A DNA stretch of 27,274 nucleotides from Sphaeroforma sirkka (lineage: Eukaryota; Opisthokonta; Ichthyosporea; Ichthyophonida). A program made the translations under genes and the position numbers. Where the stretch lies: positions 32,501 through 59,774 of the forward strand of contig LUCW03000033.1 of assembly GCA_001586965.3 (NCBI GenBank), read 5' to 3'. The notes under the pieces are model-generated. The model saw nothing but the letters and a program-made list of their open reading frames with translations. It was not told the DNA's origin and ran no database searches. This document shows positions 1-10,639 of the stretch, one piece after another. Within the stretch, counting starts at the first letter, position 1; each line of letters starts with the position of its first letter.

Positions 1-616
1 TGTTGCTTTTGTTTTTTTTATATTTTAATATTTGGTGGACGGTGGCCGGTGGCCCAGTAGGCCACTACGGGTCTACGGAGGACTGGCGGCCGCGGGTGGA
101 GAACTGGCGACCACTGGGTAGAGTGAAGAGTGGAGCCTGGAGCCTAGAGAGCTAAAACCTCATATAGTTATGGGGTCACTCACCGTCAGACGTCAGTCCA
201 CCAGCCCGCCACTGTATAAGCGCTCAACCTTTAACTGTTGCTTTTTGAAATATATATGTAAAATATAAACTGTTTTTATTTTATTTTATTTTATAATATA
301 ACTTTTATTTGGGACAAAATATTTAAAAGAGTTCTAAACTTGTATTTGGAACAAAATAATTTATACATAATTTTCAACTTTACACTTGAAAGGTTGTCCT
401 ATAACTTAAAAACTTGGACCAAGAATGGCATAGTAGCCAACTAGAAATTGTATACCGCTCAACATGACACTTGATGACGCGCCTAAAAACAGGGCAAAAT
501 ATATATTCTCACTGACCTGAATATTGCACCCACTGAATTTGTGAAGAGTTTATATAGGTATGAAAGATGTCCGTTTTTAAAAACAAATTATAGTGACGGG
601 TGTCGTATAGACAAAG

Positions 617-652
617 GCCTGCAGTCTGCAGTGCTGCACTCTTGAAGTGCAC
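617..652. repeat. cluster of short palindromes
   Basis: Overlapping inverted repeats are packed into about 35 bases: CTGCAG occurs twice, AGTGC/GCACT is separated by one base, and TGCACT/AGTGCA is separated by five bases. Such clusters can be a transposon end or chance. No matching partner was found elsewhere in the flank. Confidence 0.4.
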
Positions 653-1148
653 TCCCTATTTATTTGTTTTTTAAAAATAGAACGTGAATCGAGCTACGTA
701 TTTAAAAAAATGTACAAATTTACAATTTTTTAAACATGATTGATTGGTTGAAGTAAAAAAAGTCAATCTAAAAAACACCAGTCCCAGGTCAATTAGAGAC
801 GAGTCGTCATTATTACATCAATTTCTACTGAAATTCTCGAATTGTCAATAAAAGCAATTTGACCCGACTCTGGTACAAAATCCCTGGCACCGCACAAATA
901 GTAAGAGTCGTCACCTTTCTGAAAAAAATGTTTTCGATTCTCATCGGGTAATCGTATCCTATTTCAAGAATTTTTGTTTCTTCTAAAAAAAGAATTCTTG
1001 TCCAAAAGTAAAATTGTACCTGATTACTAGAAAAAATACAAATAATTTACAATCTTTCAATAATTTTAAAAAAATAACAAAACTGTACACATGTACATGC
1101 TTGAGATATTTTTTATATATAAAAATATTTATTTACTGTACTCAATGA

Positions 1149-1169
1149 TGTTCAATTTAGAGGGCTATG
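1149..1169 (+). repeat. 21-bp direct repeat, copy 1
   Basis: This 21-base stretch, beginning TGTTCAATTTAG and ending GGGCTATG, recurs exactly at 1982-2002, about 830 bases downstream. The sequences outside the 21-mer differ. It may be a shared piece of a dispersed repeat. Confidence 0.7.
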
Positions 1170-1200
1170 TCAGTGATGAGGGACAGAGCGGGACCGCGGA

Positions 1201-1249
1201 CGACATCATGTCGCGTCCTACAAAATGTTGTTTCGAAATGTTGTAGGAC
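1201..1249. repeat. hairpin-forming inverted repeats
   Basis: CGACAT (1201-1206) pairs with ATGTCG (1208-1213). Directly beside it, GTCCTACAA (1215-1223) is the perfect inverse of TTGTAGGAC (1241-1249) across a 17-base loop. The loop side also repeats AAATGTTGT directly. The function is unknown. It could be a remnant of a small inverted-repeat transposon. Confidence 0.55.
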
Positions 1250-1539
1250 AGTATGACATCATTGACATGTAGTTTCACTCTTTTGTCGAAATGTCGGCGT
1301 CGTTTATCAACCCAGCAAATGAGGCAATAAACAGTCTAATAACTCCAGTACAAATTTAGTTTTTTATCGCACGAGACAATAACACTGTCCAAGGACGCAG
1401 GACTTTTGACTCTATAGAGTAAAGAATAAAATGGTGTGTTTTCCCTTCTTGTTCTGATAGAGAAACTGATTATTATTTTAAGATAAGAAAAGATAGTAAA
1501 ATAGCATCATATGCATGAGAATACAAAAATCAAATAAAA

Positions 1540-1641
1540 ATGGTCCAGCCCACCAGGCCACCACCAGCAGGCAGCAGTCTCAGTCTCCAACTCTCCAGCC
1601 TCCACTCTCCAGCAGTCTCCAACTCTCCACTCTCCACCTAA
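1540..1641. repeat. CT/CA-rich low-complexity stretch
   Basis: The stretch consists of degenerate, loosely tandem units of the type CTCCAACTCTCCAG on the plus strand, preceded by CCACCAGCAGG-like runs. It gives an open frame with a low-complexity Ser/Gln/Leu product, most likely not a gene. Confidence 0.5.
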
Positions 1642-1981
1642 CCTCGCGTAAAGTTAAAAGTTGTAACTTTTATTTTTTAGTTTATTTTTGTATATATTTT
1701 TACGTTTAAAAAACGCCCGAGCCCTTTCCAAAACCGCATCCGGCCCATTCGCAAAGGTAGGTTCGATATTTATGGGCTCACGTAAGGCACAACTTTAGTC
1801 CAAGTACCGAACTATTAAGCGTGTATACCGAAAAAATTCTTTACCGATACAACAGTCAAGTATCAGCTTTCGGTACATAATCTACACCTATCACCTGAAA
1901 TAGAATACAACGCTTCCGACGGGAGAGCCAATGTTCTATAATAAACCTGTGAGCGTGAATTCGTGGATCCATACATAGCCT

Positions 1982-2002
1982 TGTTCAATTTAGAGGGCTA
2001 TG
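1982..2002 (+). repeat. 21-bp direct repeat, copy 2
   Basis: This is the exact second copy of the 21-mer at 1149-1169. Here it lies just before the (TA)n tract and is framed by short inverted pieces (CATAGCC on the left, GGCTATG at its right end). Confidence 0.7.
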
Positions 2003-2016
2003 ATCCATACTTCTGG

Positions 2017-3315
<1,299 letters not shown>

Positions 3316-3448
3316 GACTGACCGGAGGCCGTATTTCTACAACAGCGACCCGGAAGAAACACAGAGACCGGGCGAACAGCAGATACAACGGCACCAGGCA
3401 AGAGGATCTGAAGGAATCGATCGACGCTTTAAGCTAAGTAGATCTAGT

Positions 3449-3650
3449 ATGGCTAGGCAGTTAGAAAGGGTAAGGCTTTCTCAGCAAGTAGCTAATATTC
3501 CTAGAAAGCAACAAACATTGTCAAACAAAGACACTACAACTGAGCACGAGGAGCCATCGAGAGCATCGGAGGGGTTGATATCAGCAGAACAGGAGCGAAA
3601 TCAGAACGAACCTAAACCCTAAAACCCCTAAAAATCCGGAAGGGCTCAGA
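3449..3650 (+). pseudogene. Leader small ORF, copy A version
   Basis: It starts ATGGCTAGGCAG (MARQLERVRLSQQ) and matches the 61-codon ORF in copy B (19788-19603) closely. A more distant counterpart exists in copy C (20321-20530). The product is basic at its N-terminus and Glu/Gln-rich later, with no recognised domain. The function is unknown. The end coordinate is approximate because the 3' part differs from copy B. Confidence 0.5.
3611..3635 (+). repeat. telomere-like CCCTAAA track
   Basis: The track has about three degenerate units of the CCCTAAA/CCCCTAAAA type (complement TTTAGGG/TTTTAGGGG). The matching position in copy B lacks it. It may be filler captured at a break or chance. It is too short to be an interstitial telomere block proper. 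Confidence 0.6.
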
Positions 3651-4185
3651 CAACGAACAAGGCACAGAGAAGTGGTCTACCGAGATAAGGGCCATAGTTG
3701 GCGACGAGTACCAAGAACAATACTAAGAAACATCTGTCTTAGGGGACTTCAGGTGACGTGACGTACGAGGGCATTATTAAGTTGAGTCTAGTTATATAGA
3801 GAGGAATCGACAGAGCCAGGAAGGCCTATATGGAGCCATCATGGGTTGTTTACCACAATGGCACATGTTGGAGCACGGAAGAATAAATCAGCGGTATACG
3901 GGGAGCAACACAAGAGCTGAAGAGCCTTCTCAGGAGCAGGATGAGTTCACTGAAGAGGCAGATGACTCCACCAGAAGGATGGAGAAGCACACAAGGAGGT
4001 AGGGTGAACCCCGACGGGGGCTAAATCATAAGCGCACATAACATATGCATTGGCTAAAGATATGAGCAGGATTCATGGGTGAGTTGATACTACGGCAAGG
4101 GACGGAGTACTGGGCACGAAACAAATTGTCTAAGTAAGGATGTCGAGATTTGTTGAGATGGGCCTCGAACCTCTAGGACGGGAAG

Positions 4186-4193
4186 TATATATA
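4186..4193 (+). promoter_or_regulatory. TATA box before gag, copy A
   Basis: TATATATA lies 74 bases before the gag ATG, inside a near-palindrome with CGGG on the left and CCCG on the right. Copies B (TATTTATA, 74 bases) and C (TATTTATA, 73 bases) carry a TATA box at the same distance. This suggests a gag-proximal promoter; it is inferred from sequence and spacing only. Confidence 0.55.
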
Positions 4194-4259
4194 CCCGAAC
4201 TATTTTGAGGATGACTGCATACATTTCCAAACCTCCGTTACATTACAATACATACTAAT

Positions 4260-5505
4260 ATGTCCAACACACGTCAAAGCCGCCGACAGCAACGCCTAAC
4301 TCCTGTACGTCGGGAGGAGGATGATATAGACCGGAGAGGAACCAAGCGCCACCAACATCCAACAAACCATTCCCGTCAACGGTCTAAGACAGAGCGGAGG
4401 GATACTCAGAATGACGAGGTCCATAACCAGGGAGCAAACTTTGATCGGCAGATTCCTACGGCAACTAGGGGTGAACCTAGCCTTATAACGGAAGATGTAG
4501 CAGACAACGACGAGGCCAAGGGAGATTCCGACCTGCGCGCGAACAGGGAACAGTACATTACTGATGACCATGTAGCCAGTAACAGACTGCCTCCCCGTTC
4601 GTCTTCGGGTATCCCAGGCGCCTCATCCTCTGTTAATGGGCAACCACGCCTCCCACCTAACAAGCGGAGGCGTTATCGCCGTCGCACCAGCAACAAGGGT
4701 ACGACGCGGGAGCAGCGGTCAACACAAAAGCTCACCGAGTTCATGGCTCAACAACAATCGCTGTTGGACAAGTATGAACAAAGATGGCAACGTACGGCCT
4801 CAGAGCGCCCTACTACCTTGTTGTCTCCACACGTCCAATCTACTAGTTCACACAGACAGGGGTAGACAACACGAGATAGGGAGAATAATCCCACGTTTCG
4901 AATACTAGGTCATTCACAACCACATCATGGCCTTGAATACGAGTCACCGGAGTCGGAAGGGCAACGTACGACAGCACGTTTCCAGAGTCGCAACAAACGC
5001 GAGGGCCCTTCGACCAATGGAAGTCACGATGACACCAATAGCCGCCCCAACCTACACATGAGTAGACGGCAAACGCAAAATTGGACTCAACGTCCCCAAC
5101 CTACGGTACCAACGACTTGTGTGGGGTGCCAGGCACAGGCGCCACCAGGTGATAGGCACATCCCACAGTGTCATCATTTCAGGGCGTCGCAAGCGCGGAG
5201 CGCGGAGGGTCGCGCAAGGCTATACGACAACAACCGTCCTTTTGAGGGACGTACAATCGGTACACAGACCGTCCACAACATCAACCGCAGAACAAGAGCA
5301 GAATACATCCCAGACTAGAGACGTAGCCACAATACGTCCGACACCTCAAGTACAGGTGAATGCGATTACACAGGACGAAGACTTGGCTCTACCATCGGAA
5401 GCTACAGAGGTTCATATCAATACGATTCTTCACGAAGACTTCGAGTACATGACGTCAACACCAAACCACGCCTATGAGACGTGGGAGTCGGTAGCCGATC
5501 ACGCA
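4260..5505 (+). pseudogene. gag: gag region, copy A
   Basis: Gag is the structural polyprotein that packages element RNA. The start MSNTRQSRRQQRL is shared with copy B. The N-terminal part is Arg/Gln-rich and basic. The C-terminal part (about 5050-5320) contains a Cys/His cluster, CVGCQAQAPPGDRHIPQCHH, arranged as C-x2-C-x9-H-x3-C-H-H, a likely zinc knuckle for RNA binding. The region is shorter than in copy B, where a capsid-like section is present. It is broken. Confidence 0.75.
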
Positions 5506-5559
5506 TGAGAGGTGAGGGTGTCTGAGTCGGATAGGAGCTTCATTTTTGTTACCACGATT

Positions 5560-5920
5560 GGAGCAGTGATGGCAATACAAGACCCATTGCTGACGTCATA
5601 CAACCAAGTCTATATTCAAGTACAAATCCACGGACGTACGTTCAAAGCCTTGATAGACACGCGAGCAAATAGAAGTTGTATCTCACAGACATCCGCAAAC
5701 CTCCTTGGCCGACCAATAACTCCAGCACCACCTGGGTCATTTATATATTTAGCTGACAAGGCGGTGCAAACTCCTCGACTGGGGACGACGGAAGTGGTAC
5801 CTATAAGGTACGGTACCAGAATTATCGACGGTTCATTAGAATTGATGAACTTGCCGACGGGTAGAGATGTCATAGTGGGGCAAGATATGTTGAAAGGCTT
5901 GGGCCTATACATAGTCGGTA
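5560..5920 (+). pseudogene. pol: aspartyl protease region of pol, copy A
   Basis: A retropepsin-like segment follows gag: YIQVQIHGRTFKALIDT (about residue 30 onward of this frame), then SCISQTSANLLG and later DVIVGQDMLKGLGLYI, the usual spacing of the active-site loop and the flap-to-C-terminal hydrophobic stretch. This enzyme processes Gag and Pol in Ty3 elements. The assignment rests on position and pattern. The region is part of a broken element. Confidence 0.75.
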
Positions 5921-6189
5921 TCCGATCGCCACTTGCACCAATAGACCCCACAGAACTAAATGAGCTCCTCGATCCCATACCACGCCGACAAGCACCTAAC
6001 ACAACGGAACCTGTCGATGTACGCCAACGGTTGGCACAGGATTTGGAAGCCAATGCGAAAATTGCCGACAACGCGCGCTGTCGTCTGGAAGGGAGTGAGG
6101 TAGCCATCCCAGTAACCCATGAACAAGCGTTGCAGATGCGGCGATCGGCGCGTAACTTCGTATCCGATCGATGGCTCCCCCTATGTGGA

Positions 6190-6900
6190 TGAACAAGTGA
6201 AGAAGTGGTTGACGGATTTGGTGATCACGAAACGAACGACACCAACGACTGTTAATCTTCCTCTCCTTGCGGTACCGACATTCGATGCGGAAGGCAACGT
6301 CAAGAAGGTACGCGTGTGTTTAGACATGCGTGCCGTTAACGCGCTTATACCTGGTGACCAGTTCCTGATCCCCAAGGTCAACGAACTCATATCTCGCCTC
6401 AAGAGTAAGAAGTACTACACGACGCTGGACATATCGGCTGCATACTACAGGCTGCCCATCCATCCAGACTCACAATACTTATTTAGTTTCACACACGAAC
6501 GTTATCAGTACTCGTTCACATCAACACCGTTCGGTCTTCATGTACTCACGCAGCAGTTCCAACGTACCTTGAGTACGATACTTGATGGCTTACTGGTTCA
6601 CCACTATATCGATGACATAGTTATCGCCAGTGACGATTATGACGAACACGTTAGGACGATGCAGAAGGTGATACAACGCTTAACATACCACAGTTTTAAG
6701 CTTAACCCTGCCAAGTGCCACTTCGCTATTTCCGAAGTCATGATCCTAGGGAAGAAAGTATAGGCACACGGCATTGACATTGACCATGAAAAGCAGGTCA
6801 AGCTGATCGACTGGCCCCCACCACTACGGTACAAAGATATAGCCTCGGCGTTGGGTTTAGCAAATTACCTCCACGAACATCTGCCTAATTTCGCGAACAC
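6190..6900 (+). pseudogene. pol: reverse transcriptase region of pol, copy A
   Basis: The RT signatures appear in order: VRVCLDMRAVN (fingers), YYTTLDISAAYYRLPIHP (first catalytic Asp block), SFTSTPFGL, then YIDDIVIAS at 6605-6631 (the catalytic YxDD box), then LNPAKCHFAISEVMILG (block after the palm). RT copies element RNA into cDNA. The sequence is near-identical to copy B over this interval. It is part of a broken element. Confidence 0.93.
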
Positions 6901-6979
6901 GGTTGCACCCTTGCGCGAATTTTACAAACTCAAACTAAAGGAGTTGATAGGTGATCGTTGGGAGAAGAGACATGCACAG

Positions 6980-7420
6980 GCGTAGCAGGCAATGAAGGAC
7001 GCAGTGGTGAATGCTGTGGCGTTACACTTTCCGGTCGACGGCATTCCTGTGAACTTGGAAACCGACGCTAGCGATTACGGTTTGGGGGGAGCGCTATTCC
7101 AATGGGTCGACGGTAAGAAACATTACTTAATGTTCTTTAGTAAGACTCTGAACTATGCGCAACAGAACTACGCCACACCTATGAAGGAGTTACTGGCATT
7201 GGTATATGGTCTGACACATTTCAGGGAATACTTGGATGGGCAACGGTTTGCGGTCTTCACGGACCACAAGACCCTTGTGTATATGAACACACAGCTCAAG
7301 CTTAATCCGATGCTTCAGAGATGGCATCATATCATCGCGCCATTCAACTTCGCCATATCGCATATACCAGGAGAGACAAATGTGCTCCCGGACATGTTAA
7401 GTAGAGTACACGAGGGGACA
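6980..7420 (+). pseudogene. pol: RNase H region of pol, copy A
   Basis: A connector, AMKDAVVNAVALHFPVDG, leads to LETDASDYGLGGALFQW (first catalytic Asp near 7064), then KELLALVYGLTHFREYLDG (Glu block), FAVFTDHKTLVYM (second Asp) and HIPGETNVLPDMLSRV at the end. This is the Ty3-type RNase H layout, which degrades RNA in the RNA-DNA hybrid. Confidence 0.9.
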
Positions 7421-7499
7421 GCGGAACAGGACGAACTCGAAATAATGTATACAGACTGCTGGCAGTTATTCCCTAGTTACTTTGAACAAGCGCAACAAC

Positions 7500-7760
7500 A
7501 CTTAGGACCAAATGACATAGATGTATTTGCGGACCCAACCAACGCTCAGCTTCCTCTGTTCTGGACGAAGGATGATGGGGAAGGAGCGTTTGCCTACAAC
7601 TGGTCGATAGTCGATGAATGGATGAACCCGCCTTGGGAATAGATACACAGGATGTTACGTAAGATACGAGCCGACGGCGCACGGGCCTGACAGTATGTCT
7701 ACCATGGGTACCAAGAGCACCATGGTTCGACCTGTTCAAGCAGTTATTGCAGACAGAACC
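7500..7760 (+). pseudogene. Dam-like (N6-adenine methyltransferase-like) module in pol, copy A
   Basis: Between RNase H and integrase lies a module that ordinary Ty3 pol does not need. Visible pieces, in order, are NDIDVFADPTNAQLPLFWT, a Trp-Ser pair, NPPW (7625-7636) and, further on, a PWVPRAPWFDLFKQL block. In Dam-family enzymes the order is DxxA...N...yft, W, NPPY, then lxPxxxxxxWf, so the resemblance is to that fold. DIRS retrotransposons are known to carry a Dam-like domain after RNase H. Activity is unproven, and a degenerate structural linker is the alternative. Confidence 0.6.
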
Positions 7761-7979
7761 GGCGCTGGTACCACGGACACCACACACGTTCCTCAAGTAC
7801 GCTAAGTACGCAAGTGGGAAGACACCATGGGGTCATACCGTAGTAGCACGGGTGGGTCCTCCCAATGGGTTCAAACTGGACCCGCTGTTTTCACAGCGAC
7901 TTGGTTATGCAGAACCAAAGCATACAAAATATGACATGTGCTTAGACACAGCGCGAGGAATCTCAGTGGCAATGGCAGA

Positions 7980-9060
7980 TGCAGAGGGTCAACCGGCGTT
8001 TGCACAAGCGAGTCCGGAGGAGAAACAGCGTCGTACGCAACTCACGCAAGCGCAACACGAACAAGGACATCATGGGGCGGCGGACACAGTCCAACAACTT
8101 CGTCAGAACGGTCACGTTTGGCCAGGGGCACTTGAGTTAGCCACAGAGGTTAAGCGGCAATGTGGCACATGTTTGGGACAGGACACACTTCGTAAAGGTT
8201 TCCACCCAATGATTAGCATCGATGCGCGCTACCCGTGGGACCATATTCAAGTGGACTACATCCCGATGCCACTGGAGTCCAGACGCAAGAACAATTATAT
8301 TCTTCACGTCTTGGACATCGCCACAGGCTATTCTATCCTTCGAGCCACACCGGACAAGACAAAGGAAACCACGACACAGACACTCATAGAGATTTTTGGC
8401 GAACATGGCTTCCCCGTAAAATCCAAACAGACATGGGGAAGGAGTTCACCAACAAGATAGTGGAGCTTCTGGTCCAAGAAGTGGGGATGCTACATAAGGT
8501 GTCTCCACCATATCGACCCCAAGTGCTGGGCGCGGCAGAACGACGTCACAAGGAGATTACATGTTCTATTCGACAATGCTGTGAGGCGGTTCCCCTTCGA
8601 TGGGACGAACGCCTTCCGTTTACGATGCTATACCAGAACCTTCGGATATCCCGCCGCCATAAGAGTGCACCGTTTAGCGTGTACTTTGGCCGCCGCCATG
8701 TTTCGTTCGCCGATTTCACGGACGAGTTACCGGATTCTCAGCCGATGACGAATGACACCTGGGCACAACGATTAGACCAGTTACAGGACACTATATTGCC
8801 GACCCTCCACCACATTACCAAGAAGTATACAGGCAAGCTTACGACGACATTTGACCGCCTGCATGCTCACGACTTGGTACATTTCGACGAAGGAGATGTG
8901 GTCATGGTACGATCAGAAGGCCGAACAACGAAGGCCATGCGGCCATTGTTTGGACCATATGTAGTCAAAGCTAGACACGGCCAACGCTATGAGTTAGCGA
9001 ACAAGGATGGTTCCGCCCCACCAGAATTCAAGACCAAACCGGTACGGGTGGAACTCCTCC
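7980..9060 (+). pseudogene. pol: integrase region of pol, copy A
   Basis: The HHCC zinc-binding domain is seen as HEQGHHGAADT...CGTC (8056-8172). The catalytic core follows: DHIQVDYIP (first Asp near 8251), DIATGYS, QTDMGKEFTN (second Asp near 8430) and YRPQVLGAAERRHKEI (Glu near 8535). A GPY/F-type module (LFGPYVVKARHGQRYEL, about 8955-9000) ends the domain. The enzyme inserts cDNA into chromosomes. It is part of a broken element. Confidence 0.92.
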
Positions 9061-9109
9061 GTTTAGTGCATAGACGCACAGACCCACCAATTAACGAAGA
9101 CTTATGGAC

Positions 9110-9311
9110 CGAAGGAGGGGTTGAGTTTCGCCATATTATCACACATCGTATGATGAATGATGAGACGGGGAAATTAGAATACCTGGTGAGATGGCGAGAA
9201 GGCGAACCAACGTGGGAAACAGCAGAAGCTTTTGATGATGCCAACGATATCGCGGCCTACCACAAAGCTTCGCAGACACGGACACGTAAGCGCCAACGTG
9301 CACAAGTCTAA
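9110..9311 (+). pseudogene. pol: C-terminal chromodomain of pol, copy A
   Basis: EFRHIITHR begins the module, then LEYLVRWREGEPTWETAEA and a C-terminal helix, DDANDIAAYHK, matching the chromodomain pattern (yLVkWkg...tWEp...li..y). In chromoviruses this domain steers integration toward modified histones. A basic tail, RTRKRQRAQV, ends pol at 9311. Confidence 0.85.
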
Positions 9312-9346
9312 TACTTTATCTTCAATATAACTTTGTTCTCGGATAT

Positions 9347-9700
9347 CGAGCTCAAGCTCTGGAGCATAAACCAGCAACTCTAGCTCCCGAGTATAAACCA
9401 GCCACTCGAGCTCTTGAGTATAAAAAAGCAGCGACTCTAGCTCCCGAGTATAAACCAGCCACTCTAGCTCCCGAGTATAAACCAGCCACTCGAGCTCTTG
9501 AGTATAAAAAAGCAGCGACTCTAGCTCCTGAGTATAAACCAGCCACTCGAGCTCGCGAGTATAAACCAGCCACTCGAGCTCTCTTGAGGGAAAAAGTCAG
9601 CGACTCAAGCTCGCGAGGTTAAACCAGCAACTCAAGCTCCCAGAGTTTAAACCAGCCACTCGAGCTCTTGAGTATAAAAGCAGCACTATAACTCCTGATT
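9347..9700 (+). repeat. 3' minisatellite block 1, copy A (27/30-bp units)
   Basis: About a dozen tandem units follow pol, each built on CTCTAGCTCCCGAGTATAAA followed by CCAGCCA (27 bp) or AAAGCAGCG (30 bp variant). GAGCTC and CTCGAG palindromes recur in each. The block lies in the 3' non-coding region and is present in copies B and C. Unit lengths divisible by three keep an antisense frame open by accident. Confidence 0.9.
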
Positions 9701-9890
9701 GGGCAGCCACTGCTTTTGAAACAGCGGGTTAATGGAACATTGTCAGCGTTTCTGCCACTGGCAGAGGTTCTCCGACACAAATACAGTTGCTATATTAACA
9801 CTTGCAATCAAACTCCTCATATGCTGACACAGATGAACAGTAGTTAATGGAATAAATGCACGACGGGTCGCTCTGAGAGTTTTAAACACG

Positions 9891-10160
9891 GGTGCTCTAG
9901 CTCTCGATATTAAAATGCCAAACAATGCTCTAGCTCGAGGATAAATGCCAGCACAATGCTCTAGCTCTCAAGGATAACGGGTCGCCAGCACAATGCTCAT
10001 TAGCTCCTCGAGGTAAAATGCCAGCACATATGGTACTCTGCTATTCTGAGGATAAATGCCAGCACAATGCTTTGTCTCAGTGGATAAATGCCAGGGGTTG
10101 TGCTCAGCTCTCGAGTATATATTTATTTGATTATCAGCACAATGCTCAGTTCCGGCTCTG
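9891..10160 (+). repeat. 3' minisatellite block 2, copy A (~31-33-bp units)
   Basis: Degenerate units of the type GCTCTAGCTCTCGAGGATAA plus ATGCCAGCACAAT repeat about six times. The GCTCTAGCTC/CGAG core is shared with block 1, so both blocks probably descend from one unit. Between the blocks is a unique stretch with the palindrome TGCCACTGGCA. Confidence 0.85.
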
Positions 10161-10241
10161 ATAAACATCTAGCACATAAGGTTTTATGGTATTCTTATCA
10201 TCTCTGACTGGCACACTCATTTAAGAGTGTCATTTTAGGGT

Positions 10242-10430
10242 TGTGGTCAGAATGTTTATACTTACTTAATAAATGATTTTACGTCCCCTCCAGAGTTTTT
10301 AGAACGTATCCAGAATACATCTGATACCTAGGGTATTGTACGGCTGTTATTGCTGGTTGTACAATTCCACATGACTAACGACTCATTTAAGAGTCAGTCA
10401 TTTCAGGATTGCTCGTTATTGTACTTGGAA
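10242..10430 (+). mobile_element. Copy A 3' LTR, degenerate
   Basis: After a short AGGG purine stretch, TGTGGTCAGAATG starts at 10242, matching the LTR start in B and C. The rest is rearranged: a piece with AATAAATGA...ACGTCCCCTCC comes early and the ACATGACTAACGACTC hairpin block comes near 10370-10410. The right edge is approximate. Confidence 0.65.
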
Positions 10431-10639
10431 TGAATCTGAGTCGTCTTATTCCGTCGATCGGTTAACGTTTTACGGCCGTCGTGGTGACGACCCTGATTAT
10501 GTGGGTTACAGGCAACGCATGATTCCAGATTTTGTAGCTTACCCATTGCCCAATGGAATGCCCAGCGGTACAGAATGCACAAACGCAATAGTCGATATAG
10601 CCATGTGCATACGCAAGTCGACACCAACGTACATTGACT
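10431..10639. other. spacer between copies A and B, left part
   Basis: This is anonymous sequence with a modest open plus-strand frame (10501 onward). Its end runs into the RT-like fragment to the right. It may be an older, diverged RT segment of the same superfamily, but the match is too weak to claim. Confidence 0.4.

Larger units (their letters stand above)
1..2016. other. AT-rich flank without a recognisable gene
   Basis: This stretch is AT-rich apart from a GC-rich patch at about 40-200. The only open frame of note (1515-1709) translates a CT-rich low-complexity stretch and resembles no protein I know. Short palindromes, a low-complexity patch and one copy of a duplicated 21-mer lie here and are listed separately. 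I see no homology to the Ty3 copies to the right. It is probably host intergenic DNA or decayed transposon sequence. Confidence 0.6.
3316..4259 (+). other. Copy A leader (5' region before gag)
   Basis: This region is collinear with the leader of copy B (19939 down to 18510) but about 0.5 kb shorter. It contains the start of a small ORF at 3449, a telomere-like track, a second possible small ORF starting at 3841, a CCCC-GAC-GGGG stem near 4010-4020 and a TATA box at 4186. No primer-binding site complementary to a common tRNA 3' end was recognised. Confidence 0.7.
3316..10430 (+). mobile_element. Copy A: Ty3/Gypsy chromovirus-like retrotransposon, broken
   Basis: The order of parts, leader, gag, protease, RT, RNase H, Dam-like module, integrase and chromodomain, then a minisatellite-rich 3' region, polypurine tract and a degenerate 3' LTR, assigns it to Ty3/Gypsy. 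The terminal chromodomain and GPY/F module point to the chromovirus branch. No 5' LTR is recognisable on the left: similarity to copy B's leader fades near 3316. The pol region is near-identical to copy B, so the two are recent relatives. The copy is broken, with roughly five to ten interruptions and a shorter gag and leader than copy B. The 3' LTR is more scrambled than in B or C. Confidence 0.93.

Noticed and set aside
40-200. GC-rich patch as a gene or as the partner of the CT-rich stretch at 1540-1641
   Set aside because: The two patches share composition on opposite strands but are not collinear, and neither has a convincing coding frame.
4160-4182. GTTCGAGGC-like B box (antisense in copy A, and GTTCGACGC in copy B near 18600) as a tRNA gene
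   Set aside because: No A box, acceptor stem or TpsiC stem pairing is found around it.
4296-4663. Antisense open frames over gag, pol and integrase regions in all three copies
   Set aside because: They mirror coding bias of the sense strand, recur only because the copies are alike, and show no recognisable protein.
7500-7760. DIRS-type element, because of the Dam-like module
   Set aside because: No tyrosine recombinase is visible. A DDE integrase with HHCC domain and a chromodomain follows, so the element is Ty3/Gypsy.
9347-10160. Regularly repeated array suggestive of a CRISPR
   Set aside because: Units are tandem without unique spacers of constant length, the setting is eukaryotic, and no cas genes are present. 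It is a minisatellite in an element's 3' region.
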